Below, piece after piece: positions 14,207-25,738 of a stretch of DNA of 64,000 nt; position 1 is the first letter of the stretch, and every line of letters starts with the position of its first letter. This stretch comes from Deinococcus apachensis DSM 19763. Lineage in GTDB: Bacteria; Deinococcota; Deinococci; Deinococcales; Deinococcaceae. The stretch lies in the NCBI RefSeq assembly GCF_000381345.1, contig NZ_KB906407.1:1-64000 (forward strand), written 5' to 3'. The notes below the pieces were generated by a model. The model had not been told where the DNA came from and ran no database searches. It saw only the letters and a program-made list of their open reading frames with translations. A program made the translations under genes and the position numbers.

Positions 14207-17200
14207 TCAGTTGATGCTCGTTCGGAAGCAGAGTTGGCCGCTGCTGCCCGCGCTTCCGGCAGCGGGCACCGCCGGGAGGGCGAGCTGCACTGTGCTCTGA
14301 GTGATCGCCGAGCCGTTTGTATATGGGCCGAACGCGCCCTGATCGGTATCACTCGCATTCGTGAGGTACACGGGTGCCTGGAGCGTGGTGCCGTCAGCTG
14401 CATATTGAGCCCACGAGAGGCCGCTGCCCACAGCGTAGGCGTTCGGCAGGAACGAAAGCGTCGCGGCAAGCGGATCGGTTAGCTTCAGGTTCTGGGCGGT
14501 GCCGCCCATGTTTTTATAGGTGAGGCAGTATTCCAGAACATTCCCCGGCGCACCGGACACCGATGTCGTGGAGGTAGCGCTCCCCATCGTCACATTGCGG
14601 ACAGCCTTCGTGACCGTCACGGATGGTCCCCACGTCAGGGTAATTGGGGTGGGGTTTTGCGGATCGCCGTTTGCTACACCCGGGAGCGCCGAGGCATTAT
14701 TCGAGATGTCCGAAGCGATCACGTTGATGGGAGGTGTTATGTCACCATTGGACCAGTACGTCCAGCCCGTATTCAGACCTACCTCCTGCGTGGGCACGTT
14801 GGTGGTCGTCACGCTGCTGGCGAAGACCGTGTTGTTCTGGCTGACAGCGGGGATAACTGGGCCGCTGGGATAGACCACGCGCACAGTGAAGGAGATCGTG
14901 CAGCTCGCCCCAGCAGCGAGGGTACCCGTGCCGCTCAGCAACCTTGTATCCGACACTCCATTAAAGGCCGAGTTCACCACGCAAGCTCCGTTCGTCACGC
15001 TGGGCGCTGCAGAAACAGAGAGCGTGGGGCTACCCGTGGCAAAGGTCGCCGCCAGGTTGTCAGTGAGCTGGATGTTGGTCAGCGGCGCGGACGAGGTGTT
15101 CCCCACAAGGACTGTGTACGAAACGTCAAAGGTGGTGGGTGACACGCGGGTGAATCGTCCACCGTTTGCCACGCTCTTGACCACATCCATACGCTCCCCG
15201 CGATAAGCGCAGGCCGCTCCATCACTTGAGCCCGTTGAGTCTGCCGAACTCATTCTAGTGGCAAGCAGTTTCAAGATGTTGATGTGGTAGAAACTGCCGC
15301 TGTTGTTATAGCCGTAGAACTCTCCCACTGCGTCGAAGAACACAGAGCCAAACGAAACGGTTTCCGAGAACCCGGAGAGCGCCTGGAGGGTCACGGTCCC
15401 CGTGTTCGCGGAGGTGGAGAATGCAATGGTATACAGGTTCTGATCGTTGCTCACCCCCAGGCCGACCAGGCTGCCCGTTCTCGGGTTGAAGGCGAAGTCA
15501 CCGAGTTGGGGCACATTCGCCCCGCCGCTGTAGGTCAGGGTAATGGCCGTGGCCGAGTAGGGCGTTTGGGAGAGGTCAATGCGGTACATGGTGTTGGGGG
15601 CGCCAAATGAGCTTTGAGGCAGGACGTAGAAGACGCCGTTGGCATCTACCGCACCGGCCGACGGCTGCCAGTTCGCTGGCATGTTCGCCACTGTCCCAAG
15701 GGGCTGGGCGCCGCTCTGACCGATCCTGTAAAGGGTGTTGGAACTTGACGCAAAGGCGTACAGGAAGCCGTCTTTCGGGTTGTACCCCATACTGTTGAGA
15801 CCGACGGCCGCCGCACCTCCCACCTGCATGGAGGTGTAAGGCGAGTACCGAACGATACGGTAGAGAGAGGACACGTTCGTCGTGCTGTTGACACGGATCT
15901 GGTAGAAGCCTGTATCGCAATTGATGGCGCTTCCCGCACTCACACCCGCGACGATGGAGATAGCAACAGTGGTTGTGTCACAGGCGCTGGCCACACTGAT
16001 GTCACACAGCCGGTAAGTAACAGTGTAGTTGCCTATGGGCGTGTTGAGCGGTACGGTGAGCTGACCGCCCGAGACCGCGAGACCGGTTATCCCCCCGTTG
16101 TTCGTGATGGTCAGGGTCGCGCTTGTTGTTGTGGCGGCAATGCCGCCCAGCGTGTCGTTTGCCAGGACCGGCACCATTCCGGTTGCGCCCGCAGCAGTGT
16201 AGGAGAGGCTGGCGGCATCATTGACCGCATCAACGACCCGGGTGGTGACGGTCGCGCTCGTGTTGTTGGAAGCCACGGAATCGAAGGTAGTGGACGAGTT
16301 GACGGTCACACTGGCCGAGTTGGAAAGTGTGCCGCTGGACGGGGCCGTTCCGCTGATCGTGTAGGTCAGGAAATTTGCGGTCGGTGCGCCACCCGCTACC
16401 GTCGCTACGGGAAGAGTGCCAGTTGTGGCACCCATAACCCCGTTGGTGATGCTCTGCGTTCCGCAGGTCGCCGTGCCGTTGGCTGTGCAGGAAACGCTGC
16501 TACCCGTCAGGCCGCCCGGCAGGGTATCACTGACTACCGCACCGGAGGCACCACTCGCGCCATTGTTCCAAACCTGAAGGGTATAGCTGAGGGCTCCGCC
16601 GGAGCCAATGGCCGCCGCCGCGCTCTTGTTAATGGCGAGATCAGCCGGGTACAACACCGTTACCGTGTCCGAGCTGCTGTTGTTGCCGCTGGCGCTGGCA
16701 TCCTCATTGGGGTTGCTGACGCTGGCCGTATTGGTGACGCTCGGCGCGGCGGCTGAACCCACGGTGATGCCCATGATGTTGAACGTGCTGGTGCTGCCCG
16801 CCGTGACCAAGGCCGTTCCGCTGGCGTTCGTGCTCGTACAAGTCACCACGTTGCTGGCCGAGGAGCACTGCCAATTGGAGGCGTTGGTGCCAGTCAGCGT
16901 CACGGGGCCGTTGGGCAGTGACAGCCCGGCGGGTAACGTATCCCTGATCGTCGTGGTGCCCAAAGCATCCGCACCGCTGGACTTGACCGTAAAGGTAAAA
17001 CTGGCGGGCTGACCCACGTAGAAGTTGCCCGTGTGAGTCTTGGTCACGGTTAGATCCGGCGAGATGGCGGAGATTGCCAGAATCGGCTGGGAATCGTAGT
17101 CAGCGTTGTAATGGTAGCTGCTGCCCGAGAAGTCGTTGATGACGGCCTTGACGCTTGCGCTTCCGGCGCTGAGAATCTTGACCGTAAACACACTCGTCAC

Positions 17201-18121
17201 GTCACTTCCGGCACCACTGACATAATATGCGGGACCGACACAGGTTCCGTTGTTGTGATAGGTCGAAGCGCTGATGTTGTTCTGCCAGCCGCAGGCGTCA
17301 GCATAAAGAGTACTGTTCACTCCACCAGAGGGGGCGGTATAAGTGGTGCTGACGTTTGTAATCTGAAAGATGACATTGGGGAAGATAGGAAAGACGTTAA
17401 GCTGTTCGTAACCCCCGTTGCCCGTGGAGCCCTTTAAGGTGTAGTTATAGCTTTGTCCGACTGTAACGGTGGTAGGGCCGCTCAGACCGAGGGTGGGTTT
17501 TGAGTTTGATGGAGTCAGCGAATTGCGCGACTGCGAAAGCAGTTTCTCCACATAAAGCTCGCGTGGCCGGGGAGTCTGTACCGCTCCCACGACATTGTCC
17601 GCCGTCGCCTCTATGTAGAACAACTGTGTGTTCCGCTGGGAGGAAGTGGCCGTGTCGCTCACCCTGGACGAGAAGGCGCCACTTACACGGTTGATCTTCA
17701 CAAAGAAATAAAAATCTGTGCAGTTGCCGGGCGTGGTCGTCTGGCTGTACTGAGTACCGTAGCTGTTGCTTCCCGAACCCGCAGGGAGCGAGGCGACCTT
17801 AAGGGTTTTAGCCCCATCAACGGAGATGTTAGAGTTGGTGTTCCCGGTAGTCGATGTTGCGGCCGCACCGTCAAAGTAAAAAGTGGCAACCACGTTGGTG
17901 GCTGCCTGATCACCAGTATTACACACACGCGCGCCAACAGGGTATTGGTTCGGCCCCGAATTTGCGTAGTTGTTCGAGTCCATGCCGACCACGTTCCAGG
18001 TAATCGGCACGATGTTAAGAATAGGGGCTGCCTCTGCACCCCCGAGGGTCATCAGAACAATGGCTGGCACAAACACTGTCCATAGGCGATGAAGAATAGT
18101 CTGGACAGACTGGGTATTCAC
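14207..18121 (-). CDS. Large secreted DUF11-repeat surface protein
   Basis: A 1304-aa exported protein. Signal peptide 1-31 (LGGAEA/AP). Tandem DUF11-type Ig folds at about 355-490, 495-630, 975-1090 and 1175-1304, each opening with a TKTHTGN- or VVKSVAN-like strand. A cadherin-like unit lies at about 635-725, and a block at about 740-960 with repeated [11 protein letters not shown] / [10 protein letters not shown] / DANGVFYVL strands resembles a DUF6923-type beta-propeller. It is rich in Ser/Thr/Asn and has paired Cys (disulfides likely). No membrane anchor or SLH domain. GTG start overlaps the previous stop (GTGA), with GGGAGG upstream. GC is visibly lower than in the neighbouring genes. 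Confidence 0.85.
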   Translation of the reverse strand: MNTQSVQTILHRLWTVFVPAIVLMTLGGAEAAPILNIVPITWNVVGMDSNNYANSGPNQYPVGARVCNTGDQAATNVVATFYFDGAAATSTTGNTNSNISVDGAKTLKVASLPAGSGSNSYGTQYSQTTTPGNCTDFYFFVKINRVSGAFSSRVSDTATSSQRNTQLFYIEATADNVVGAVQTPRPRELYVEKLLSQSRNSLTPSNSKPTLGLSGPTTVTVGQSYNYTLKGSTGNGGYEQLNVFPIFPNVIFQITNVSTTYTAPSGGVNSTLYADACGWQNNISASTYHNNGTCVGPAYYVSGAGSDVTSVFTVKILSAGSASVKAVINDFSGSSYHYNADYDSQPILAISAISPDLTVTKTHTGNFYVGQPASFTFTVKSSGADALGTTTIRDTLPAGLSLPNGPVTLTGTNASNWQCSSASNVVTCTSTNASGTALVTAGSTSTFNIMGITVGSAAAPSVTNTASVSNPNEDASASGNNSSSDTVTVLYPADLAINKSAAAAIGSGGALSYTLQVWNNGASGASGAVVSDTLPGGLTGSSVSCTANGTATCGTQSITNGVMGATTGTLPVATVAGGAPTANFLTYTISGTAPSSGTLSNSASVTVNSSTTFDSVASNNTSATVTTRVVDAVNDAASLSYTAAGATGMVPVLANDTLGGIAATTTSATLTITNNGGITGLAVSGGQLTVPLNTPIGNYTVTYRLCDISVASACDTTTVAISIVAGVSAGSAINCDTGFYQIRVNSTTNVSSLYRIVRYSPYTSMQVGGAAAVGLNSMGYNPKDGFLYAFASSSNTLYRIGQSGAQPLGTVANMPANWQPSAGAVDANGVFYVLPQSSFGAPNTMYRIDLSQTPYSATAITLTYSGGANVPQLGDFAFNPRTGSLVGLGVSNDQNLYTIAFSTSANTGTVTLQALSGFSETVSFGSVFFDAVGEFYGYNNSGSFYHINILKLLATRMSSADSTGSSDGAACAYRGERMDVVKSVANGGRFTRVSPTTFDVSYTVLVGNTSSAPLTNIQLTDNLAATFATGSPTLSVSAAPSVTNGACVVNSAFNGVSDTRLLSGTGTLAAGASCTISFTVRVVYPSGPVIPAVSQNNTVFASSVTTTNVPTQEVGLNTGWTYWSNGDITPPINVIASDISNNASALPGVANGDPQNPTPITLTWGPSVTVTKAVRNVTMGSATSTTSVSGAPGNVLEYCLTYKNMGGTAQNLKLTDPLAATLSFLPNAYAVGSGLSWAQYAADGTTLQAPVYLTNASDTDQGAFGPYTNGSAITQSTVQLALPAVPAAGSAGSSGQLCFRTSIN

Positions 18122-21100
18122 TTCCTGCCTCCCACGGTTTCATCTAGAGTCAAATCCAGGCGCAGGTAAGCGCCTTGTTTCGTGTACGTACCTGCGCTCG
18201 GCAGGCCCTCGAACCCTTTGAAGTTGTACCCGGCGGTCAGCCAGGTACCCGGCAGGGCGCGCGCACTGGCCTCCAGGCCGTAACCAAGCAGCGTCGTGTC
18301 CGTCGAGGGCTGGGTGAGCAGACGGCCCCACGCCCCCACGCCGAAGCGGTCGGTCAGGTAGGCCGTCCCGCCGAGAGAGGCCTGAGCGGTAAAGCTCCCC
18401 GAATCATTCAGCAGCGTGCGCGTGTCCACCCCGCCGCGCACAGCCCAAGTCGGCTGGCGGTACTCGGCACTCAGGCCGGTGCTCAACTCGGGATTGTTCC
18501 CCGCCAGCGTTCCGCGCACGAGGCGGGCATAGCCCAGGCTGTTCAGGGTGCGGTTACGGTAGGCATACCCCAGGGCCAAGCGCTGGCCGTTACCACCCAT
18601 CCCGAATGCGACCAAGCCGTCGGCCGTCAGGGTGAGGTTGGACGTCACGCTGCCGGTGATCCCGCCGCGGAGTACGGCGTTGGCCTGCCCCCCCTTGAGG
18701 GTGAGGTCGACGCCGCCCGCCACGCTGAACGTCTCGGCCTTGTAGTTCAGGTCGGCGCCGCCCGCCAGTTCGGCCTGCCCCGCTCCCACATCGTAGAGGG
18801 CGCTGCCGCGCAGCCCCAGAGTGGTGCGGTCATTTAACGGTAGGGAGGTGGAAACCCCAAAACGGGCCCGGTTCCCCGCCCCACTCGCGGTGGGCAGTTC
18901 GTACCCCACGGCGTAGTTCGTGCGGCCCAGGGTGGTGTCGAGGCTCAGGACCGCCGTCTGGCTCTTGCCCCAGGTGACCTCGTCCTTCAGACCCAGGGTG
19001 ACCTGATCGTTCAGGCGGTAGCGGACGTTGAAGGTGGTCACGGGGTCAAGGTTTCCGCTCAGGGGCTGGGTGTGGGCCACGTCCACGTCGAGGGGCTTTT
19101 GGTGGTACCCGGCGCCCAGGACGGCCCCCAGCCCGGCGGTGTCCCCGAAGGCCGATTTCAGGCCGCCACCCACGCTGAAGGGGCCGAAGCGGGAGTCGGC
19201 GCGGGCGGTCACGCTGCCGCCCGTGGAGGTCGGGGTGCGGTGATACTCACCGTCGAGGGTGGCGTTCAGGTTCCCCCCCAGCCGCGCGGAGTACGACCCG
19301 CCCACGCTCAGGCCGACGGCGAAAGGCGCGAGGCCCGCGTAGCTGGCGTCCTGGTACCGCACCCGGAAGGAGGCGGGGCCGTTCCCGACGCGGGTCTGGA
19401 GGTCCGCGCTCGCCTGCAGCCCGCCGGAGGAGGCGAGGCGGGTGTCCGCGCGGGTGGTGCCGTCGTCGAAGGTGCCGCGCACGCCGAAGGTCGTCCGGCC
19501 GTCGAGGTTGACGACCGCCGCGCCGACACTGTAGGTCTCCCCCTGCTGTTGAATCTGGGCACCATAGGCCAGGCTGCGCCCGGCGGTCTTCCCCACCAGG
19601 CGGTAGGAGGCGAGCACCCGCACGTCGTTGAAGTTCTCGTCCACCCGGTCGAGCGCCCGCACCAGCGTGACGATCCCCGTGGGGTAGTCGACGGTGTAGT
19701 CCACGTTACGCACCAGGATCCGTCGCCCCAACTCCTTGCCGGTGCCACGCTCGCGGGTCACGACCTCCAGCGTCTCGCTGCTGTCCACGAGGCCGCCGTC
19801 GGGGAGACGCAGGATGCGGGTGCCGGAGGGCGTAACCTCCACCCCCGAGACGCGGTCACCCGGCACCGCCGCCACAAAGGCGGAGACGGCCGGGGTGCCC
19901 TTCGTCGTCACGGTCAGGGCCGTGAGCTGCTCGCCCACAGGCAGGACGCTGACCGGCAGCGGCGCGCTCCGGTAGGCGGCCCGGAAGGCCGGGTGGTCGT
20001 AGACGGCAGCGACGGGGTCGATGCCCTGAAGGGGCGTCTCCTCAGTGCTCGCGTCACCGTAGACCGGGGCGCGGACATTGGGGTTGTCCGTTCCGGGCAG
20101 GCCGTCCCTGTCGGCGGCGGCATACAACTTGCCCTCGCCGACGGGCGTCTCGACGTAGCCGCGCGCCCGCCAGCTCAGGTCTCCTGCGTCCAAGTGGCCG
20201 TCCAGACCCAGGGTCGCGCTCAGTATGCCGACCCCCACGCGGCCGCGATCCGGGGTGACCTCGTAGCGCCAGGTCTGGACCTCGTCGCCCTGGAGAACGT
20301 CGAGGCGCAGGGCACCCGGCGCGCTCTGTGGCTGGAGTTCGAGGACGCCCTCGCCGTTCTCCAAGCGGACCTGATAGCCCGCCTCGCCGGGGACGACGTC
20401 GGGCGTGCGCGGCTCCAAGCTGGAGCGCACCGTCAGGCTGGACTGCCCGGAGGGCGTTCCGAAGGCGTCGAGCGTGCGGATCTTCAGACGCAGCGGCGTG
20501 CTGCCGTCAGCGACCAGGGCTTCGGGGGTGACCTCCACCCGGGCGGTGCCGCCCGCGAGCGTGACGCGCACCTCCTCCGCCCCCGCGCGCAGCACGTTCG
20601 GGCCGGGTTTCAGCGGCACGCCCACGTAGGTGAGGCGCTGAACCCCGCGCACGCTGTCCTGGACCTCGGTGCCCAGGCGGTCCTCGCCCACGGGGGTGCC
20701 GTTCACCGTCAGAGCCGGGCGCTCCCCCTGGGGCACCTCGATGACCACGTTGATGCGGTCACGCAGCCGGATCACGCTCCCCGCCAGGGGCAGCTTGATC
20801 GGGCCCGGGTTCTCCTCGGCGGTCTCGGCGGCAAGGGGCTGAGCGGCCTTCAAGTCGGCCTCGTCGATCCGGCCCATCAGCGTCTCGCTGCGGTCCCCCG
20901 CGAGGCGAACGAGCAGCGATGGCCGGGCCAGCTCCCCGAGCGGGGAAGTGTGCGCGAGGTCGTAGGTCAACACCCCGCGCGTCTGCCCGGGGAGGACCCA
21001 GTACAGGGTCCCGCTCGGCCCACGCAGGGGGTCGGGGAGGGGCCGGTCATCCAGCCGCCCACTCCCGGGCACATAGGTCGCCGCGACGGGTACGGCATGC

Positions 21101-22842
21101 GCGATCACCAGTTCGCGGGCTTGGACAGGTGCGTCGAAGGGGAGCAGGACGGTGCTCGCCCGTGCGGGCTGCTCGGGGACAGGGAGTGTCTGGACGGTCG
21201 GCACCGGGGCGGCGGCCTGCAAGTTGCCCCGCGCGGTCTGCGGGCGGGGGCACCCCGGCGTCTCCAGTCGGGCCTCCAGGTCAGCGGTGCCGGGGGCGTC
21301 CACCCGGGCGCGGTAACTCAGCTCGCGGGTTTCGCCGCCCGCCAGCGTGCCGGTGAAGCTCGGCGAACTCAGCGCGGTCAGGCCCGCCCCCAGCGTGTCG
21401 AGCAGCGTGTAGGGAGTGGGCTGGCTCCCCGTGTTCGTCACCCGCAGCCGGACCTCCACCTCATCGCCCACCCGCGCGTCCGCCAGGGGCAGCCGGGCGA
21501 GCTGGAGGGTTGTCGCGTCGGGCCGCACAACCAGGCTCAGGGCCTGGGTCTGGCCCCAGGGAGCGAGACGCGCGGTGACGGCGAGCGGGCCGGGTCGGGT
21601 GACCGTCCCCGTCACCCGCAGTTCGCCGGGCCGGGCAGCGCTGAGGGTGCCCTGGAGGCGGCCTTCGCCGTCCAACTTCAGCTCGGGCGCGTCCACGCCC
21701 AGGTCAAGCGGCAGGTCGCCCGCGTAGCCCGTGCTCGCGCGGGCGGTCAAGGTGACGGTGTCGCCCTCGCACACCTCGGTCTTGTCACTTGTCAGCGCGA
21801 GCGCGACCTGGGGGCGCACCTGCACCAGCACGTCCCCGCTGCCGCCCAGGGGCACGCGGACGCTGGGACGGTCCACGCTGACCTGCGCCCCCGCGACCTG
21901 GGCAGCCTTCACGGGGTACTCCCCCGCCGGAAGACGCGCCTCAGCGCGGCCGTCCACCTGCAAGCCCGTCCCGCCTATGGTCAGGTCCACGCGGGTGGGG
22001 CTCACGCCGCCCGGCAGCACGAGCTCGGCGGCCACCCGCAGCAGGCCGGTCTGGTCCACCCGGCTGATCGTGATGGGCTCGGGGACGCCCTGGCGGGTCA
22101 GGGCGAAGCTCACCGCATTGCTGTACTGCCGCGCCGCCTCCGGCTGGCGCAGCTCGACCGTGTACGTCCCGGCCCCGGGCAGCGGCAGGTCGGCCCAGGC
22201 GAGGGCCGCACTTACGGGCAGGGGCGTGACCCTCCCCTGCCCGTCGCGCAGCCGGGCCTCCATCTCCCCGGGACCGTCACCGTCGTACAGCCGCAGCGTG
22301 TCGCCGGGTCCCGCGGAGGTCACGGTCAGGGCGGGCACCCAGTCGCGCGATCGGACGTTGACGGTGGGCCGCGCGGTGCTCACGGCGGCGCTCACGCCGC
22401 TGAGCCGCAGGGCGAAGGTGTTCTTGCCATTCCCCTGCGTGACCGCCTCCAGGCGGTACTGCCCGGCGGGCAGCTCCTGATTGAGCAAGGTCTCCCAGGC
22501 GTGGGGGCCGGGCGGGAAGGCACGCCGCAGCAGCTCCTGCCCGTCGGCGCGGCGCAGGACGAAGGTGGTGACGACCTCCTCCCCCGCCCCGCCGTACCCC
22601 TCGTCGCCGTAGGACGTGGCGGCGCGGTAGTCGGCGGGGTCGAGGCGGGGGGAGTACAGGTCAAGGCGCACCTGCCCCCCCACGGCCACGTCGAGGGTCA
22701 GGTCCTGGTCGCCCACCGACCACAGCAGCCGGTCCCCCACGGTGGTGAGGGGCAGGCTGGTGCTGACAGCCTGCGCCGAGGCGGGACCCGAGACGATCAG
22801 GGCGGTCAGGGTGGCGATGGCGTATTTCAGACCTGCGTTCAC
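18118..22842 (-). CDS. Exported protein: Ig/DUF11 domains plus C-terminal outer-membrane beta-barrel
   Basis: A 1574-aa protein. Signal peptide about 1-24 (GPASAQA). N-terminal beta-rich domains follow, then a DUF11 domain at about 444-535 ([20 protein letters not shown]) and further Ig-like units to about 850. A linker segment near 1040-1060 has the motif [18 protein letters not shown], of the DYxIDYxxG type common just before outer-membrane barrels (for example SprA-like proteins). From about 1075 to the end, alternating polar/hydrophobic strands separated by short turns ([31 protein letters not shown]) look like a barrel of many strands, ending [21 protein letters not shown] start one base after the upstream stop. 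I infer an outer-membrane anchor or conduit for the other DUF11 proteins of the operon. Confidence 0.82.
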   Translation of the reverse strand: MNAGLKYAIATLTALIVSGPASAQAVSTSLPLTTVGDRLLWSVGDQDLTLDVAVGGQVRLDLYSPRLDPADYRAATSYGDEGYGGAGEEVVTTFVLRRADGQELLRRAFPPGPHAWETLLNQELPAGQYRLEAVTQGNGKNTFALRLSGVSAAVSTARPTVNVRSRDWVPALTVTSAGPGDTLRLYDGDGPGEMEARLRDGQGRVTPLPVSAALAWADLPLPGAGTYTVELRQPEAARQYSNAVSFALTRQGVPEPITISRVDQTGLLRVAAELVLPGGVSPTRVDLTIGGTGLQVDGRAEARLPAGEYPVKAAQVAGAQVSVDRPSVRVPLGGSGDVLVQVRPQVALALTSDKTEVCEGDTVTLTARASTGYAGDLPLDLGVDAPELKLDGEGRLQGTLSAARPGELRVTGTVTRPGPLAVTARLAPWGQTQALSLVVRPDATTLQLARLPLADARVGDEVEVRLRVTNTGSQPTPYTLLDTLGAGLTALSSPSFTGTLAGGETRELSYRARVDAPGTADLEARLETPGCPRPQTARGNLQAAAPVPTVQTLPVPEQPARASTVLLPFDAPVQARELVIAHAVPVAATYVPGSGRLDDRPLPDPLRGPSGTLYWVLPGQTRGVLTYDLAHTSPLGELARPSLLVRLAGDRSETLMGRIDEADLKAAQPLAAETAEENPGPIKLPLAGSVIRLRDRINVVIEVPQGERPALTVNGTPVGEDRLGTEVQDSVRGVQRLTYVGVPLKPGPNVLRAGAEEVRVTLAGGTARVEVTPEALVADGSTPLRLKIRTLDAFGTPSGQSSLTVRSSLEPRTPDVVPGEAGYQVRLENGEGVLELQPQSAPGALRLDVLQGDEVQTWRYEVTPDRGRVGVGILSATLGLDGHLDAGDLSWRARGYVETPVGEGKLYAAADRDGLPGTDNPNVRAPVYGDASTEETPLQGIDPVAAVYDHPAFRAAYRSAPLPVSVLPVGEQLTALTVTTKGTPAVSAFVAAVPGDRVSGVEVTPSGTRILRLPDGGLVDSSETLEVVTRERGTGKELGRRILVRNVDYTVDYPTGIVTLVRALDRVDENFNDVRVLASYRLVGKTAGRSLAYGAQIQQQGETYSVGAAVVNLDGRTTFGVRGTFDDGTTRADTRLASSGGLQASADLQTRVGNGPASFRVRYQDASYAGLAPFAVGLSVGGSYSARLGGNLNATLDGEYHRTPTSTGGSVTARADSRFGPFSVGGGLKSAFGDTAGLGAVLGAGYHQKPLDVDVAHTQPLSGNLDPVTTFNVRYRLNDQVTLGLKDEVTWGKSQTAVLSLDTTLGRTNYAVGYELPTASGAGNRARFGVSTSLPLNDRTTLGLRGSALYDVGAGQAELAGGADLNYKAETFSVAGGVDLTLKGGQANAVLRGGITGSVTSNLTLTADGLVAFGMGGNGQRLALGYAYRNRTLNSLGYARLVRGTLAGNNPELSTGLSAEYRQPTWAVRGGVDTRTLLNDSGSFTAQASLGGTAYLTDRFGVGAWGRLLTQPSTDTTLLGYGLEASARALPGTWLTAGYNFKGFEGLPSAGTYTKQGAYLRLDLTLDETVGGRK

Positions 22843-22843
22843 G

Positions 22844-25612
22844 TCAATTTCTCCAGTGGACGACCGGGTCGGTCACGGCGGCCCCCGGCTCACCGTCGAA
22901 GGTGAAGCGGTAGGTCAGGGTCGTCTCCCCGGGCATCAGGCTGCCGCCGAAGGTATTACGGCCTTCTTGCAAGGTCGCGCCCGCAGGTAGCGGGTCTTCC
23001 AGGTCGAGGCCCGGCAGGGACGCGGGCGCGCTCAGCCGCAGCGTCACCTGGTAGCCCTGGTCGCTGGCCCGCACGCTCTTCTCGACGCGCAGCCCGCCCA
23101 CCGTCAGGGTGGTGCGCCGGGTAGCGGCAATGTCCCCGCCCAGAGGCGCGAGCGGGAAGTCCACACCCGTCAGGCCGCGGACCTGCACGGTGCGGGTGCC
23201 ACCCAGCCCACCGTCCTGGGGTACGTTCAGGGGGAGGTAGGACGTGGTGTTGGGGTCCAGCCGCAGGGCCTGCGTCCCGAACGGAACCCCCGCGAAGTGG
23301 TAGCGCCCGGCCCCGTCCGTGAGGGCGAGACGTCCCCCCGCGAGCAGGACGCGGGCGCGCTCGACCGGTGTGTCCAGCCCCGGGTCGAACAGGCCGTTGC
23401 GGTTGCGGTCCACGAAGACGGTGCCCAGGATCTCGCCCAGCGGGGCAACGGTAAGCAGGTTCACGTGCGTGACGGCGGTGGCGACGTTGCTGGCAATGGC
23501 CCGGGCCACGCCGCCCGCCCCCTCGCCGACGACCTCCACCCGGTTGAGCAGATCGCCGGTTGCCTGCGGCGTCACGCGGGTCTGGTAGGTCACCTCGGCG
23601 CCCCCGTTCGCGGGCAGGGTGCCGATCTCCCAGCGCAGCACTCCGTTCGTGATCGTGGGGTCGGGGAGGGGCTTCCCGCCTAGGGTGCTCGTGCCCGGGA
23701 GGTAGCTCAGGCCCGGGGCGGGCGTGTCGGTGACGACGGCCTTCTCGATGGCGGTCGTGGCGGAGAGATTGTGAATCCCCAAGGTGTACGTCAGGCGGTC
23801 GCCGGGCGTGACCTGCGTGCTGCTCACAGCCTTGGTCACCCGCAGGGCGGCATTCCACACCGGGCTGATCACCTCATTGCTGGGGAGGGGCGTGGGCAAT
23901 TCGGTCGAGACCAGGTTGAAGACGTTCCTCAGCGCCTCGCCGTCCACCGCGCGGGGGCTCACTCGGGCCGTCACGGTGAAGGCGCGGGTCTCGCCGGGCG
24001 CGAGGGTCTCCACCGCCCAGTCCACGACCTGCGCCTCGGGCTGGCCGCTCGCCACGCCGCCGTCCGACGCGGAGACGAAGTCCACATGGGCGGGCAGGGG
24101 GTCACTCACCCGCACGCCGGTCAGGGCGCGGGTGTAGGGGTTGCGGACCTTCAGGGTGTAGGTCAGCGTGTCCCACTGCGCGACGGTGCGCGTGGGGTCC
24201 GGCGAGACCGTCTTGACAAGTTCGGGCAGGCCCGCCTCGACTGCCCCAATCAGGTTGCGGGTGGTGTTGCTCGTACCCCGCGCCCCCGTCGCGGTCAGCA
24301 GGGCCTCCAGCGGCTCAGCCTGCGTGGCGTCGTAGCACACGTGAACCAGGGCCGTCCCGGCGGGGTCGAGCGCCACGGGCTGCACGAGCGGCTGACCATC
24401 CGCTCCCAGGAAACGGGCCTGCGCGCCTCCCTGGGGATACGTCGCGGTGACGGTGAAGAGGTCGCGCACGTCGCCGGTGTTCTTAAGGGTGTGGTCGAAG
24501 CACACCTGCTGCCCCACGACCGCGAAGGGTTTGGCCTGGGTGTCGGCCGGAGTGTTCTCGGGCACCTCGGGCGTGCCCACGGGGCCGAGGGCCACCGCAG
24601 GCTGGTAGCGCACGTCCGCGCTGGCGCCAGCCTGCACGCTCTGCCCCCCGGTGACCGCCGTGGCGACATTGGGGATGACGTGGTTCTCTGCCGCCCCGGT
24701 CGCCCGCATGCGGAAGGTCAGCGTGAGCTGCGCCCCCGGCGCGAGAGTGGCCCCCCGCACCCGCACCCCACGCACATGAGCCGGTTCCGCCGCGCCCCAG
24801 GTCACGCCGTCGGCGGTGTACTCGATCACGCCGGAGGTCGTCCCCGCGCTGCCGGGCACGAAGAGCAGGCCCTGCGCGGCCTGATCCGTCAGGGGATCGC
24901 TGAGCACGACCTCCCGGCTCTCGCCCTGGCCGGTGTTGCGGGTCGTGACAGTCACGGTCGTCTCCGTGCCGGGGCGCACCAGGGCCGGGCTGAAGCTCTT
25001 CTGCGCCGTCAGCAGCGGGGGCGGGCCGACGTGGACCCGGCTCACGTTGTCCGCGTCCTCCTGCCCGCCCGCGCAGCTCGCCACGAGATTGACAAAGGTG
25101 TCGTTCCGGTCGTTGGCCCCAGTCCCCACGACGAGGAGCACGCTGGCACTCTCGCCCGCCCCGAGCGTCACCGCATTGACTTCACCTTCACCAGCGTCCA
25201 AGACACCGTTCCCATCAGTATCCAGCACCACGCGCAGGCCAGGGGCGAAGGCGCCGCCCCCCTCCGTCCGGGCCGAAAGCGGCAGGGTGAAGCGGTCGTT
25301 GCCGCTGTTCACCACTGTGTAGTGGAAGACTGTGTTCTCGCCCGGGAGCAGGTCCACCGTCTGGCCAGGCGCCTGCGCAGTGCCATTCGGCGCCACACTG
25401 ACCGCACACACCGCCTGCACAACCGTGCTCACGATATTGGACACGGCGGTCGTGGGGCCGCCGGACAGGACGGGATCGAAGGTGGCCGACGCCTGGTTCG
25501 TGATCTGGGTTCCGGCGGGGGTGCTAGCCGGAACCGTCTGGGCCTGCGCTCCGAGGGAAACGGCGGCCACCAGCAGGCCAGGCAGGAGCAGGGCGAGGGG
25601 AACGTGTTTCAA
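22844..25612 (-). CDS. Secreted DUF11 / SdrD B-like surface protein
   Basis: A 922-aa exported protein. Signal peptide 1-24 (LGAQAQ). An N-terminal motif, [14 protein letters not shown]...SNIVSTVV, is shared with the 723-aa neighbour. Then several DUF11-type domains with the DPLPAHVDF / [14 protein letters not shown] loops, and an SdrD B-like prealbumin domain at about 724-790 ([20 protein letters not shown], Ca-binding DxNxxG type). A second [14 protein letters not shown] loop lies near 130. The start is TTG at 25612, with GAGGAG seven bases upstream. Directly followed by the barrel protein. Confidence 0.85.
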   Translation of the reverse strand: MKHVPLALLLPGLLVAAVSLGAQAQTVPASTPAGTQITNQASATFDPVLSGGPTTAVSNIVSTVVQAVCAVSVAPNGTAQAPGQTVDLLPGENTVFHYTVVNSGNDRFTLPLSARTEGGGAFAPGLRVVLDTDGNGVLDAGEGEVNAVTLGAGESASVLLVVGTGANDRNDTFVNLVASCAGGQEDADNVSRVHVGPPPLLTAQKSFSPALVRPGTETTVTVTTRNTGQGESREVVLSDPLTDQAAQGLLFVPGSAGTTSGVIEYTADGVTWGAAEPAHVRGVRVRGATLAPGAQLTLTFRMRATGAAENHVIPNVATAVTGGQSVQAGASADVRYQPAVALGPVGTPEVPENTPADTQAKPFAVVGQQVCFDHTLKNTGDVRDLFTVTATYPQGGAQARFLGADGQPLVQPVALDPAGTALVHVCYDATQAEPLEALLTATGARGTSNTTRNLIGAVEAGLPELVKTVSPDPTRTVAQWDTLTYTLKVRNPYTRALTGVRVSDPLPAHVDFVSASDGGVASGQPEAQVVDWAVETLAPGETRAFTVTARVSPRAVDGEALRNVFNLVSTELPTPLPSNEVISPVWNAALRVTKAVSSTQVTPGDRLTYTLGIHNLSATTAIEKAVVTDTPAPGLSYLPGTSTLGGKPLPDPTITNGVLRWEIGTLPANGGAEVTYQTRVTPQATGDLLNRVEVVGEGAGGVARAIASNVATAVTHVNLLTVAPLGEILGTVFVDRNRNGLFDPGLDTPVERARVLLAGGRLALTDGAGRYHFAGVPFGTQALRLDPNTTSYLPLNVPQDGGLGGTRTVQVRGLTGVDFPLAPLGGDIAATRRTTLTVGGLRVEKSVRASDQGYQVTLRLSAPASLPGLDLEDPLPAGATLQEGRNTFGGSLMPGETTLTYRFTFDGEPGAAVTDPVVHWRN

Positions 25613-25699
25613 GAGAAGGCTCCTCGGGCGGAAACGGGATGGAAAAGAATCGGAGCGCTCAAATGCGCGGAAAAAAGAAGAGTCTGCTGTTGTGAAGGG

Positions 25700-25729
25700 G
25701 GCGCACCCCGCAAAGCCGCAGGGTGCGCC
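25700..25729 (-). terminator. Intra-operon hairpin after the 723-aa gene
   Basis: Perfect 9-bp stem ggcgcaccc (25700-25708) / gggtgcgcc (25721-25729), ten bases after the stop at 25739. A T-rich stretch (CTTCTTTTTTCC on the minus strand) follows about 25 bases later. It may act as a partial terminator so that the first two genes are expressed more than the large ones. Confidence 0.5.
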
Positions 25730-25738
25730 GGAAAGGGC

